Shown: positions 11,045 through 23,483, counted from the stretch's first letter. The stretch is 64,000 nucleotides of DNA from Ceratocystis colombiana (GCA_026419805.1 JAOSLS010000129.1:1-64000); one strand, 5' to 3'. Numbers and translations are program-made. The notes: generated by a model not told the origin, from the sequence alone.

Positions 11045-12715
11045 TCACTCGCTTCGGAATCTCGTCGGCGATTGGTCGTGATGATGTCGCCTGTAATCCT
11101 CATCGTACACGGCGTCTGAATAATACCCATCATCACGGGCCGGTGCCTCTGCTGGAATAGAACTTGGAGGTGGAGTTTTGGTGTATACATGGTCGTCTTC
11201 ATGATAGTCCGCAGAGCTACGACGTCTAGCGCCGTGGCGGCTACTATTGCTGTATTCCGAAAATCCGATGTGATGTTGTTCGTGGCGATCGCGACTGGAG
11301 TCCGCCGATGTGGTGATGCCTAGCTTAGCTAGGGCATGACGACCGGCGCTCTCGCTGCGCCTGAAGCTGTTTCGGCCATGATGACGGCCGCGGCTTTTAC
11401 TGCGGCTACGGCTGCAGCTACTAGAATAGCTCTGGCGAGAGGAGCTATCTTCGCCGTAGGCCATGCCATCCTCGTAGTCTTCTTGGGGCTTATTCTTATT
11501 TTTCTTCTTTTTGCTCCTGCTCTCGGCTCTGCTATTAGACAGTAGCTTTTTGGAGCTAGTAGCCGTAGTTGTCAACGCCGCCGTAGTCCTGCCCCTGCTA
11601 CCGTCCACCTTCTCCTCATCACGCCAGCGTCTGCGTGACGGGCTGCGCTTTCTGTCGCGGCCCGACGAACGATTTCTTTCATCTTTCGTCTCATGCTCCT
11701 CAGTCAGCTGGCTCTTTGACCCGTTAATCATCCGGTTCGTGACTAGGCCACCAATCACGCTCTCGGCAATCGACAGCTTCCGATGCTTTTGCTTTTCGGG
11801 GCCACGCACACTATCGATGGCACCTGCACCAAGAGCCGCCATCGCTACACGCTTGCCCTTTTCGCCCTGCCATTCGCCTGGCGAGCTGGCAACGCGGAAG
11901 GCTTCAGTGGCACCAGCAAGCAGGGAGGCGACGGCGGCTTTCTGTATACGCGTGCTGTCATTCTGCTTGGCGTTGCTGCCCTGCTCAGGGTTGTGGTAGT
12001 TTTGCTCGTGTCGGTCTTGGTTTGCGTCCCAGTCTCCGGTGCTGTTGTTAGCGAGCTTTTTTGCAGCAGCTACAAGCCCGCTAGCATCCAGTGTGTTCCC
12101 AAACAAGCTAGAGGAATCCCTCCTTGAAAAGTGCTTAGTATCGTGGAATTCCGAGGCTTGCCCGTGTTGGCTTCTCTCCTCTTCTTCCTCCTTCTTCCGC
12201 TTATACATGTCAACACCCTGGTATGCCACCAAGCCACCAGCGGCTGCCAGTGCAGCACTAGCTAACAAGTTGCGCTGTGGCCGGTCGCCATTCTCCTCAG
12301 CCTCATGGCGGTCGTAGATCTCCTTGCCGCCTGCGGCTATCCCAGCTCCTAGCACAGCAGCCACAAGCATGTCAGTGTGGTCGCTACTCTTCCGGCGATG
12401 CGCCGAGCTGGAGGCGGAAGTGGGGCCATGGCTGCGGTGGTACTCATCGTAGCGATGCTCGTTATGATAGTTGTCTTGCGAGTGATCACTAGAGCGACGA
12501 CGCATGCCGCGTGTCGATATGCTATCGGTCACGTAGCTATGGCTGGGGCGGCGGACGACCAGAGCGTGTGAAGAGCTGACATGGCGGGGTTTGGGCTCGT
12601 GTGGGTGCCGTAATGAAACAGCAAAGCTATCATAGTTAGGACTGGCGTCAGAGGCATGGCGTCTAGTGTAACGATCGCTGTAGCGATGCGATCGTGTCTC
12701 ATAGTCGTATGCCAT
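11045..12715 (-). CDS. DUF3824-like glycine-zipper, Ser/Arg-rich protein
   Basis: Single exon, 556 aa, function unknown. The N-terminal ~115 residues are rich in Arg, His, Ser and Tyr. Hydrophobic glycine/alanine segments follow: about 116-137 (MLVAAVLGAGIAAGGKEIYD), 150-174 (LLASAALAAAGGLVAYQGVD), and weaker ones near 258-277 (AAVASLLAGATEAFR), 290-303 (VAMAALGAGAIDS) and 316-330 (IAESVIGGLVTNRMI). The C-terminal half is RS- and Lys-rich (RDRKRSPSRRRW, SCSRSRSKSRGR) and looks disordered. The alternation of Gly-Ala helices and charged linkers resembles fungal DUF3824 proteins; the assignment comes from recalled pattern, not a search. It converges with clf1, with 191 bp between the stops. A TATAAATA box lies about 180 bp upstream of the ATG. 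Confidence 0.85.
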   Translation of the reverse strand: MAYDYETRSHRYSDRYTRRHASDASPNYDSFAVSLRHPHEPKPRHVSSSHALVVRRPSHSYVTDSISTRGMRRRSSDHSQDNYHNEHRYDEYHRSHGPTSASSSAHRRKSSDHTDMLVAAVLGAGIAAGGKEIYDRHEAEENGDRPQRNLLASAALAAAGGLVAYQGVDMYKRKKEEEEERSQHGQASEFHDTKHFSRRDSSSLFGNTLDASGLVAAAKKLANNSTGDWDANQDRHEQNYHNPEQGSNAKQNDSTRIQKAAVASLLAGATEAFRVASSPGEWQGEKGKRVAMAALGAGAIDSVRGPEKQKHRKLSIAESVIGGLVTNRMINGSKSQLTEEHETKDERNRSSGRDRKRSPSRRRWRDEEKVDGSRGRTTAALTTTATSSKKLLSNSRAESRSKKKKNKNKPQEDYEDGMAYGEDSSSRQSYSSSCSRSRSKSRGRHHGRNSFRRSESAGRHALAKLGITTSADSSRDRHEQHHIGFSEYSNSSRHGARRRSSADYHEDDHVYTKTPPPSSIPAEAPARDDGYYSDAVYDEDYRRHHHDQSPTRFRSE

Positions 12716-15700
12716 TGTTTAGAGGATAGCTATAGGAAAGCTTATGTACAAGGAAAGGGCGTTTGTAAAGATCAGAACTATTAGGAAATAAAATACTTGG
12801 CTTGCAGAAGATGGTAGGGCAGACAAAAGTTAGCGAGAAAGCATGGTTATAGCAAGGACTTCTACATGCTTGGTTACCGAGGGTTTACACCAGCCTATTT
12901 ATACATGAGTTGCTGTTTGATCTGACCATCCCATGAGAAAAGAAACCCCTCTTTCCAACTGCCAATGAGAGAAGAAACAACGGAGCAAGCCTGCTTTTAC
13001 CCTTTCCTCATCCTAATAACCCCCTTCCTAACCAGCGCTCCAGGGCGAATAGATCGACTCGGCTGCCTGCCATATCCTTACACAGTATTCCCCTCCCCCC
13101 GTTAGCTACTGCAAGTTGAATATACAAAAAGTGACATCTGAGTCCTAGCAGGCTAGTCTAGGCATTCTCCAGTACTACCTTGCCATTGACTCGAAGGCAG
13201 ACAAGGACCAGAGCTTGAAACAGGTTCAGCCAAGATGCTGTTACTGCAGGCAGGGGAGGGGGATGATGGTCTTTCTCTCTCTTAGTCCTCTCCATTTTTA
13301 TTTACCACATGTCTCCCATCTACTTCTGTTCCGCATATGCAATCCTCCCAAAAAGAGCCAATAAGCCTTAGAGCACAGCCTTGATCATTCATGACGTCAT
13401 TGGATCTCCCTGGCTGACATATGACCGAGCACAGGGTAGTATGCAAATATTTCTTGCGCATAATTTGAGAAATGCACACAAGACACTGCTTTGGATATAT
13501 GACACCGAGTGTATCTTCTTCGTATGATTTACTTCAGCCTTCTTATTTCTTCTATTCATTGGCTGCCCTACTTCCATAAGTCCGACTGGTTTATGATGAT
13601 CACCAGCCTGATATTACCAAGCTCGTACCAGTAATGATGGGGCCTTGTTTTCGTTTTCCGCTGCGTCATTGAATGCCCAGCGCCATATTTCTTGTTATGC
13701 TTGCTATGCCTCTCTTATCATCCACATCATGCATGACATCCAAGCATTAGGCTAGAAACTTACCCCTATGCATATCGATAACCCGCCCATCTGGCGTCAC
13801 ACAAGCTGAACACCGCCTCGTCATAACTTATTGGCCACAGTTTTTATAAACCAGCAAGCAAGAATTAACGAGCTTGTTTGCTCATTCCAAAACCCAGCTT
13901 AACGAGATATTTCAGCAGCAGCTGATCCCATGACTCTGTATATACAAAAGGGCCTTTCCGCCAGCTCCTTGTCCCATCGATCCAGAGCCATAAAATAGTA
14001 GATAGATAACACAAACTAAACATCCAACGCCCAAGAATGATAATAGACGAACAACCTCCAGCATATGGCGAACAATCTAAACAATAAATAGAGAAAAAGG
14101 AGGCTTAGCAGCGACAATGCATGCAATACCATGCATTGTTGAAAAGGAGCAAGATGGCTGCTAACTAAGCCTTCTTTGTATCAGTAGTTAACAAGATAAT
14201 ATCACACAGACAGGCTCGGTACCAGTGCACTTCAGAGTTAGCTGACCGTTCTAGACAGACAGACCCAAGGATCAACAATAACCACATCTACCAAGCGGAT
14301 GTAAATAAGAAAATAAGCTGTGGTACATCGCCCCCAGGTTACTTGTCCATGCTAGAAACCAAATATAAACACGAGCAGAACGGGAAGGAAAAGTAATGAC
14401 AGAAAACCGGTATTTTTTGTCTTTTCGGCTTGATCTTTGGTTGTGTGAAGTAAAAGAGAAATGTTTCAAATGAAAAAAAAAATATAACTTTTTTGACTGA
14501 CTGATTTTTTGTCTAGCGATCCAAGGGAGTCAACCGAGGACTTCCATTTGCGCATCGAAGGAAATGCAGAAAACAAAATGCAAATGTTGAGAAGAGGCGA
14601 AGAGAGAGAGGAGCGTGGAGAGTGGGGAAAGAAAACAAAGAGGGAGGCGATAAGGGTAATAAACAGCGAGGAATAAGACAGCATATGTGTATGTTGAAAT
14701 TGTGTTGTTCCGAAAAGTAGAAGGAAACAGGCAATCAGGACAAAGAGAAGAAAAAGAATCAAGCAAGCGCAGAAAACAAACAAGTAGAACAAATGGCAAG
14801 AATAGAGAAGAATCAAAGAAAAAAAGAAAAAAAAAAAGAAATGGCCCAGGACATGTCCAGTAATGCAGAGGCCACACGCGCACCAAAACATAAACGCCAA
14901 AGGGACCAATGGACAACAACCGGGGCATCATTGCATGAGTTAAGTGCTTCCACAAAGAAGAAAAGTCTCGGGGGAAAAATAAAAGAAGAGAAAAAGAAGA
15001 CAACAAATGTTAATCCGGATTAATCACATGTCGTAACCATATACCTATATGTAAGAGGCATGGCGAAGAGTAAAAACGCTCAAAGACTGCCGTAGCTCAG
15101 GTCTGTCTTTGGCTGGCGTCCAATGTGCCAAAAGATTTGATTTGGGAGGGGTAAGGCCAGCCGAGCCTCGTGGGTCTGAGCCAAATCAAACTCAACGCCT
15201 CGCCAACAAAGGCCATATAGAAAACACCAGTAGACATCGGGAAACCGTCCTTGCTGCTGCGCCGTTCTTTGTTGTTGGATATAAACACTACCAATCGCTC
15301 CAAGTCTTTTTTTCATCCTCAAGCAGGCCAGGCAACGAGGCATGGGAAGCTTAATATTAATAGCTTAGCCATCGTGCCGAAGTTGTTGGTGATCGCTTCA
15401 CGTGTCATCCTGACTTTTGTTTGGCTATTTAGAAAGCGTTGACCATATTTGTATGCAACACCGAAATAAAAAGAAGAAGAAAAGGGGACCGCTAGGCGGA
15501 AAGAACTGATTGACAGAACGAGAAAGGAGCAAAAAAAGAAGATGTATCAGAAGAAAAAAAAATATCGTACGCGCGCAGAAAATAAAGGAAAACGACAAGC
15601 ATGAAGGAGGAATAAAAGAAAAAGAAAAGTCCATAAGGCAGCTTCTTGCTATCAAGATATGGTCGTGATGAATAGGAGGTCGTGATGATGAGACTGTTGT

Positions 15701-16110
15701 TGTTGTACACGTGGGATTTTTAGTAAAAAGGGATGAGGGGGCTAAGATATGACGTGGTAAAAGAAACACCACAAACTAAAGACCACGATAGCCAGCAAAA
15801 AGGTTGTCAGAGGACGAGGCTTTAAATAATAGCATGTAAAGACAGTAGTCAGTAGCCAAGAGCGAAAAAGCGTCTGGCCCATATTACCCAGTCATCTGTA
15901 TATGCAATTGCCAAACCCTGTGAGTAAGATGCTGCAAGGTCTATGTTTGGGTATCCACGCAGGGTGGTGTTGTGTTGAAAGACGTGAAAACCCAACCTAC
16001 AGCAAGCATAGGCCCATTAGATTCAGCATTTGTGAATGAATCCAATGCGAGCTTCATACATCTCCTTTTTGAAGCCTACTCCTCGGAATATGACACAAGT
16101 CTCCGCTGCC
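12716..16110. other. Gene-free stretch, 3.4 kb
   Basis: Holds the promoter of the DUF3824-like gene at its left end and probably the 3' UTR of the La-motif gene at its right end. On the - strand, 14450-15000 and 15470-15780 are strongly pyrimidine-rich, which produces accidental Phe/Leu/Ser-rich open frames (14466-14909, 14530-15006, 15425-15772). I see no supportable gene, tRNA or repeat element. Confidence 0.6.
12896..12903 (-). promoter_or_regulatory. TATA box of the DUF3824-like gene
   Basis: Reads TATAAATA followed by GG on the - strand, 181 bp upstream of the ATG at 12715. This is a near-canonical TATA element at a plausible distance for a short 5' UTR. Confidence 0.6.
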
Positions 16111-18454
16111 CTACTCAGAGACCGAGGCATTAGCCTCAGTGGCAGTAGGCTCATCGGTAGCAGCAGCGGCCTGCTCGGTAGGAGGGAAAGATGCAGCCAG
16201 AGGAGAAAACTCGGGGACAGCAGCAGAAAGTTGGCTGGTGTTGAAACTGGGTGCGTAAACGTTGTTACCCGCGTTAGGATAGTTGTAGCCGTTGTTGTAC
16301 ACCGGGGTATTGTTACGGTATGAGTGCTGCTGGGGATAACCTTGGAACTGCGAAGTGCCATTAGGGACAGTGGGAGACACCATCGGGTACATGGGAACAA
16401 ACTGGTTCATGTACGCATTCATGCCAATTCGGGGGTGGGGAGTGAAGGAAGCGGGTCCGTTATTGCGGTAGGGCTCGGCACGCTCAGACACATCCAAAAC
16501 CCACTTGTCCCAGCCCGAACTGCAACGTAGACGCTCCACATTATCATCGCCAATCACAAACTCAATCAAAGCAGTACCATCAGGACCAGGCACAGCCAGT
16601 TGGGCACAGGCCTCACGGAAAAGCTCAAGAGGATCAGCCTCCATGGTGACAGTGATATCCGTGATTCTCTTGAAGTTTGAAATGACTTGGATCGGAACAA
16701 AGCCTTGGGAATCCATATGCTTTCTCAGGAATACATCTTTGCACAGGTTGTTAACCGAGAAGTAGTAGCTAATTTGTTGGGAAAGCGAATTTAGAGTCCA
16801 GTAGGCCTGGTTGGGGTCATAATAGTTCATGACAGGGTAAGTAGGAGCCATGCCCTGCATGTTGTAGTCATGATTGAAGTTGCTGTTTTGGCCCGACATA
16901 CGAGGACCGTTGCGCATGGAAATAGAGTGGTTGCGACCACCACGGCCATGGTTGCGAGGCTGAGTGTTATAGCTGTTCCCAGTGTATGATGACTGGCGCG
17001 AGGGGCTCACAATGCTCTGACGAGAAGTGCTGTTGGAGACAAATCCGTTGGTGTAAGGTTGCTGAGTGTTGATGGGGGCGGGGCCGTTAGATCCGTGGTA
17101 GCCACCACGCCCGCGGTTTCCACCCCGAGTTCTCTCGCCCCGGGTCTCAGTACGCTCACGGGGAGTGAAAGAAGACTCCTAAAATTGTATACAGTTAGAC
17201 ACAGTGTAAATGCGGAAGATAGAAGGCCAGAACGCCTTGGATGTTATTACTTACAGTGGCGGGGGCAACGGAGGTATCCCTGACAGGAGACTGGGCAGAA
17301 CCAGCCTGAGAAGCGACAGAACCACTAGCATTCTTTCGCTGTTCCTTGGGGGCAGCATCGCTAAACTTCTTAGGGGGCAGGGAGTTGTTGCGAGGGACAT
17401 TGGCATCACGTGTCCGCTCCTTATTGTCGCCAGCCTTAGCCCCATGGGGAGTACCAGAGGACGACTTTTCGCCATCCTTAGAAGGGTTGGCATGTCCACG
17501 AGAAGAGCCCTCACGGCCACCGCGGGCACCACCTCGAGGGGCGCGGGCACCACGGGTGCTGGGCATCTGTGTCTCAAATCTCGCAGTAGGAGTAAATTCA
17601 ACCTTCTCCCAAACCTTCTTTCCAAGCTGCTTAGCCTTTCCAGAGGCAGTAGTGGTGTCCTCTTGCGAGTCTTTCTCGGCGGTTTCCGTAGGCTTTTCGA
17701 CAGTCTTGGTGCTACTAGCCTTTTCCTTCATGGAGGTCTCCGGAGTCGGCCAGTTAACAGGATCAGAAATAATTTGTTCAACATCCTTACTAGCCAGCTC
17801 TCTCTCAAAAGAACGGCCACCACGAGACTTACGAGAGCCTGTCTCAGACTCGGCACTCTCGATAGTCTTAGTAGTAGGAGCAGCGCCATTTGCAGCCTTG
17901 GATTTAACACCCTGCTCGGTTGGCCTCTGTTGCTCAGCAGCAGGTGTGGGCTTAACAGTAGAAGCTTTCAATCTTTGTTGCCAAATGTTAACAGGAGGAA
18001 CAGGGGCCTCGTACAGTTCAGCCTTTGAAGCTTCGGGCTTAGGTTCGGCAACAAAAGCAACGTCAGCACTAGACTCCTTGTTCTTCTTGTCTTGACGGGC
18101 CTTCTTAGGTTCCTGGCGACGAGATGCAGATCCGGCGCGAGGACCAGCTTCACTCCGGCGAGTGAGAGCATCCGTAGTCTGTTCATCTTCATCACGAATC
18201 GACGCCGTGGAGCAAGTGGTAGCATCGTTGGCTGAGCTACTAGTTGAGCCAGAGACACTAGCTGCAGTATTGGAGTTGATAGACTCGATGGTAGCCTCGA
18301 TGCCGACCTTGGTGTTGATATCGTTAGAATCGACTATCGGCTCGTTGGTTTTGCTCTCAGCAGGAGAGGCAGTTCCATTGGCTGTCGGGACACTGGCAGC
18401 CGGGGCAGAGCCCTTAGCTGCTTGGGCATAGGAAAAGGGAGTAGGAGTGGACAT
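16111..18454 (-). CDS. La-motif RNA-binding protein (LARP1/Sro9-Slf1 type)
   Basis: Exons 18454-17255 and 17178-16111, giving 755 aa. The 76-bp intron has donor GTAAGT, a CTAAC branch site and acceptor TTTTAG, and joins two phase-0 exons. The La motif is at about 525-615, beginning QAYWTLNSLSQQISYYFS and including LCKDVFLRKHMDSQGFVPI. No RRM is visible after it, which fits the Sro9/Slf1 and LARP1-like class, not genuine La. Such proteins bind mRNA and polysomes in the cytoplasm. The N-terminal ~400 residues are Ser/Thr/Ala/Glu-rich and disordered. An RGG-like patch (RGARAPRGGARGGREG) precedes the intron, and more Arg/Gly (RGGNRGRGGYHG) follows it. The C-terminus is Asn/Tyr/Pro-rich. The start is MSTPTPFSYAQAAKG; the frame above it lacks another ATG. 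Confidence 0.93.
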
Positions 18455-21400
18455 TTTAAGAAAAAGTAAGAGATGAACTTCAAGAAAAAAGAAGCCTGAT
18501 ATTGGAGGGGTTTCGAGACTGTATGACACGCTAGACTTGGAAAACTATAGAGCTTTCTAGTCCCAGAATAAGATGGCAAAGGAAAAGGCAGCAGTCAAAC
18601 CCAAGATATCGAGTTATAGACTCTTTTCGGCGACCGAGTTCCGATGCTAGACTGATCTTCGAAGAGACAGTCGTCCGGAGAAGGTAGTCGAGTTTAAACC
18701 CTCCCCGCACTCGTAGAGGCCGACGGGACGATGATCCGATCCAGACGGTGCTGCTGAGAGAAGCAGGAGGTTTCGGCAGAGATAGCAAACAAATCTAGTC
18801 GACCGTTTACTGATAACAGCAAGAGGATAGAGAACGAGAAGAAAAAAAAAAAAAGAAAATGGCAGCTGTGGGCAACGAAATCGAAGACGTCAGAAGAGGC
18901 TGGAGTAAATCAAGACTCTCTCTTTATTGCGAAGTTGTGGGTTTTTTTAGTCGATTTTTCGGGAAGAAATTTTCGAAAGCAAGAAACGCAGAGAAGAGAG
19001 ACGAAATAATACCTAGGAAAACGGCCGTCCTCAAACAAAGAAAGGTGCACACTAAACACAAATAAACTGGCCTGATCAAAGAAAACGAGGGGTCAGTCGT
19101 TGTTTTTAGCTGAGCAATGGGTAATGTTTTGGGCAATGCGGAGGAAAAGAAAAAAAAATGGTGGTTTCTGTGGGAGGAGATCTGCCTGCGGGATAAGAGG
19201 AGAAGAAAAAAAACTGGTGGACGGAGCCCATAGGAAAAAGAAAAATTGAAAAATTGAAACTAGTTAGTAGAAGTGGGTGTGGGCGCATTCAGAGGCTTGC
19301 GGTGGGTAGCCACTAAAAATTGAAGATGGAACAATCACACACAAAAAAAAGGCAGAGGGAAAGGAGCGGATGGGAAAAATGGGGGACTCCCAGCTTAGAC
19401 GGGTATGATAAATACGTCACGATGGACGTGTATTTTTTGTAAATGGATAGGTAGGTAGGGTCGGGTCAAGGCCAACTTTGGCCTATTTTTGTTATGATGA
19501 TGAAGAGCTCAGGGACTAAGTCAGTGCATGGCAACGAGCAACGCTTGGCCTGGGCGGTGAAGTTCTGAACCGTAATATCGAGTTGGCAAGGAGACCAGTA
19601 AACTAACTGTAATTTTCCGTCAACCTGGGCTCAGCTTCCTCGCTTTTAGAGGGTGCTAAAACCGTGAATTGGTCCAGCCAGGGCGTTTTGTATCAAGCTC
19701 CCTTGGTAGCAAACAACAGGGAAATACGAATAAGGAGAACAGGGCACTAATAGATGAAGCAAATCGGGGGAAGGGAGGGTGCGGTAAGGGGAAAAGAAAA
19801 TCATGGGCTTGTGAATATGACAGGGCTGCGATCACGAGGCCCAGTAACTTGGGAGTTACGACCAAGGGTAAGAGAAATCGAGCCAAGTCAGGGCTGAAGA
19901 GATAGCATGAAACGGAAAAGCAGATATTTGGAGATGCAAAGGCAACATAAATGAGCCTTGCAACAGCATGTATATCATCGGTATTGTGTAAGCTTACAGT
20001 AAGGTAAGGGTTGGTCGATTTGTAGTATAGCAGTCAGAGAAGTTATGAGTACCGCTATCCGACAGCCAGAAGAGGAAGAGCCAAGACGCGATAGTTGCGA
20101 CGCAAAACAAAAGATAAATAAGGCCAGAATAATTAGAGACACGCAAAGAGTGAGAGGTGATGTGCGCAATAGCACTAGGTACTAGGCAGATGACTGGCAC
20201 AATGCTATGATGTTTTTGTGGATGCGTTCGGTCGTTGGACGTCGTAAGTGAGTGTACCGCAAGATTGAAGGATAATCCACCAGACAGCGAAGAAGATGAT
20301 AACAACGCCAACACAAAGTACAAGTATCAAGAACAGCAAAAAATTGAGGGAGTGCTGCAAAGAAGAGGAAATTAGAAAAAGGAGAGCAAAGAGGGTGTCG
20401 CTGAAGGCTTGTTGAGAACAGAGATATTGGTAGAGTTGAGGGTTGAGAGCAAAGCTGAGAGAAAGTTACGGTTTGTGCATGTGGGTTTACAGTATAATTT
20501 TAAGCCACAGGAAACGCATTTTTAAACATTGATGCAAGGCACCAGGGAAAAGAAGAAAGCTCATATATAGAAACAAGGCACACAAATATCCAGAGTTTGA
20601 CGCCAAGGCAGTTGCCGGTTGAGGTGCATTATCTTAAGGACTGATGTTGGTTGGTGTTCTCATGCAAGACAAAAAGCTGTACTTGACTGGGATGGAGTGG
20701 GCCCTAGAAGGTACATGCTCTTCCCACCATGTGCAAGACCAAGTATATGTACTCCGGATGTAACCCGTTAGACTAGCATTGTCACTGGAACACTAGAAAA
20801 ATGATAAATCCACAAGCCCTCGTTGAACATGCGTATTTTACACCTTCCCTCAGAGATTCTGCGTACGAAATATGATGGGGCAGATCAACAGAAGGCAAGT
20901 ACTTCAGGGCAAGTTGCGATATAAGCCCTGGCCGGTATTGTCTTTGTTCTTTTGTGCACAAAACACGAAAAATTAAAATTAAAATAAAAAAGCTACGACA
21001 GTACCTCTGACTAGGAAGGGCGGCAGATCTAAACGACTTCAAAAGCCTAACAGTACGACGCACACAACTGTAAACGGAGGCTTAGGAAGGTATAGTCATA
21101 GATTTCCCCGTTTCCTCAGTAGCCTTCTCACACACGTTATGAGCCAGATTTGCTTAGTTCTTTTTGTCACGGCCCGCTCCCTTGAGACTCCAAATAAAAA
21201 GACCCAACGTGCAAATTGTTATTCCAAATCAACGATTCTGGGGACTTTCTTCCTATCATGAGTCAGAATACCCCATTTCTGCAGTTCTGATTGATGAAGT
21301 CTGCGCGTTCTCCACTTTTAGCTAACGCTTGTACCGGCTAATATTCGGAGCAGACACCAGGGCTTGAAAAGATGAAAAGAGGAAAGGAGTAAACCCTATT

Positions 21401-22597
21401 AGCGCTCACTGCTTTTACAGGGGCACATTGTTATTAGACACATAATTTTAGCCCTTTGTGCCTTTCTAAAGTGACTCCATTTTTCGGGTTGAAGTTGGAC
21501 GAAAGGGAGAGAAATCGAAAGCCTATAACAAGCCACTGCATGTGAAGGGCATGGAAATGGGAGCTTTAGCCTGGTCTGTATTGTAAGATAGTGATCAAAA
21601 GGAAATGCTTGACTAGGGGTTTTGATCCATAATTGTTGGTCCTTGTGTTCTTTCCAGAAGTCCCTCTCTCTGTTCTGTTTGGTTTCAGCTGAACTTGAAC
21701 TTGAATGTATTTAACGTCTACGGGATTCAACAAGATCAAACAAGCAACGCTATAGTTCCAGTGGCTCTCGTAATCAATAGATATATTCAAGCTCAAGTTC
21801 AATTATCTTTCTCCTTATTAGTGGCGAGATTACGCCGGTTGGCTTGGCCAAGAAGCAAGTTTCTCATGGAAAGACTAGACGGCATATGCGTCCAATTAGC
21901 CCCCAAGCCAGTTCTTTATTTAATAGCCAAATTCTTCTTGATACTTTTAGCTCAAGCTAATTACCAACCAGCATAACATCTATCAAATCAAAGGGCTCTG
22001 TGAGTTTGGTCCATTTCCTGTGCCTTGCTGGTTAAAGCGGATCAACACATTGTTGAGCTTGAAACTTCCAAAATATCAAAGGGGCGATATATGCTGTTGG
22101 GTCATTCAAAGCCAAACATGAAGGCGGCGCAGCCTATGCCGCTGCAATTCCACGAGCTTGTTGATTGTTGCTAGGCTTTGAAATGAAATGTTACAAATTA
22201 TTTTCGGATAGTTCCGTGGCCACGATAAGAGCGAGAATGCGTAAGGCGAGATCGCCCTTTTAGTCATAGCCTCGGTTCTTCACGCCCCGTCCCGTCCGTG
22301 ATACGTGTGCTGCACAATGCCATCCCAGGCTTCATAAAGAATGAACCAGGCCTTCCTACATTTCCATTTCATGCATACATGAAATATCTAGCTAACCATG
22401 TATCGAAGGCTCGGATCAATCCCAAAGCGATAAACGCATAGTCCGTAATACCCGAATCCAAACAATACACAGATGATCAATCTATATTTTGCTGTATAAA
22501 GCAAGCAAGTATATTCGGAGAACAATGCTATGTGCTGAACACGCCCTCAGAGCGTTAAAATACCACATCTAATGAGGTAGAATGGTGTTACTAAAGC
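18455..22597. other. Gene-free stretch, 4.1 kb
   Basis: The first ~900 bp upstream of the La-motif gene is CT-rich on the gene strand and likely carries its leader and promoter. Between 19970 and 20480 on the - strand, intron-like signals and a hydrophobic open stretch suggest a possible small unannotated transcript (see the separate entry). From about 20780 to 22560 the DNA is AT-richer, with no reading frame I can support. No tRNA-like or transposon-like structure was recognised. Confidence 0.55.
20210..20480 (-). other. Possible small transcript with hydrophobic exon (weak)
   Basis: On the - strand a TTCTAAT branch-like site and acceptor TTTGCAG (near 20356) are followed by an open frame. 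It reads a strongly hydrophobic run (NFLLFLILVLCVGVVIIFFA, continuing to WWIIL) and then a polar tail ending at a TAG near 20216. No ATG is visible in this frame downstream of the acceptor, so a start would have to come from an upstream exon I cannot identify. It matches no family I know and may be chance in pyrimidine-rich DNA. Confidence 0.2.
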
Positions 22598-23483
22598 TTA
22601 TCCCGACATCCAAGAAGTGGCCTGACGAGCGCCAAAAGTAGAAACCATCCGTAGACCTGCACTGCCCATAGGGAAGTAACTGATGAGGTACCATAACAGA
22701 GCGCCGATTTGGATGAAGGCGGAGAAAAGTGTAAGGATCGTGCTGTGAAGCTGCAGAGAAAAGTTTAGTCAATATGTGTAAAGGCAAGAAAGCATGGGGA
22801 TTCTCTTGGTTGAATAAACATACCCCCATGGAGAAGTACAATGTCAGAGATATAGATCCAAAGTACGCCGCTGTGAAGGGCAAACGTGGGCCAGACATCA
22901 AGTGGCGTAGGTATGCCATTGGCCCCATCATGGCGGCAAATGAGGCCATGAAAAGAATAGAGCCAAAGGTCCAGCTAAATAGGTGGGTTAGATAAACATT
23001 CAGGCGCCATGAAATTAGCAGTCGGTGTCAAAAAGGAAGATACATACAGGATTACGAACTTGCGAGGCCGCAATGTGATAACAAGGAAACTGAGAGAGAA
23101 GCAGACTAGTGCAGCAATATTACAGACAGCAAAGATGAGCGTGCGGTCCCATGTGCTAACTACATCATTTAGACGCACCAGGCAGTTAGCAGCGCGTATG
23201 GCAGTGGGGAATACAGACACTGTAGAAGGAGCGGGTTTCATGGCTACTTGAGAATGCAAAACTTACGGTTAAGGAAGCCCTCTTCTTGACGCGAGCTCTG
23301 GACCGGGGGCGGGAGGCCTTGATCCGATGGCAGCTGAATATACCCCGAGTTTCCAAAGGGGTTGATAGACTGGAGCGAAGACATGAAGCCACTCTGGGCC
23401 GGGGCAGCGGTCGCAATGGGCGCGGGCTCGCGCCGAGACCAGCCCAGAGAGTTCATAGAGTCGCGAAATGAGGCCGACGCCAT
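22598..23483 (-). CDS. sft2: Vesicle transport protein Sft2
   Basis: Four exons, 23483-23267, 23159-23048, 22974-22824 and 22750-22598, giving 210 aa. Introns of 107, 73 and 73 bp have donors GTAAGT, GTATGT and GTATGT. The first two show CTAAC branch sites. Sft2 is a Golgi tetra-spanning membrane protein acting in endosome/ER-Golgi vesicle fusion. A soluble N-terminus (about 1-75) is followed by four hydrophobic segments. Family hallmarks are LSTWDRTLIFAVCNIAALVC, TLRPRKFVILWTFGS, the highly conserved GPRLPFTAAYFGSISLTLYF, LHSTILTLFSAFIQIGALLW and a C-terminal tail SYFPMGSAGLR. The family signature is cut by all three introns. The length equals that of other fungal Sft2 proteins. Confidence 0.95.

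Noticed and set aside
11336..12571. Series of + strand frames opposite the DUF3824-like gene
   Set aside because: Antisense shadows of a Ser/Arg/Ala-rich coding exon with no recognisable domain.
17210..18095. Long + strand frames (249 and 272 codons) opposite the La-motif gene
   Set aside because: They lie entirely antisense to a well-supported exon and read as low-complexity Ser/Leu/Gly; they arise from the exon's codon composition.
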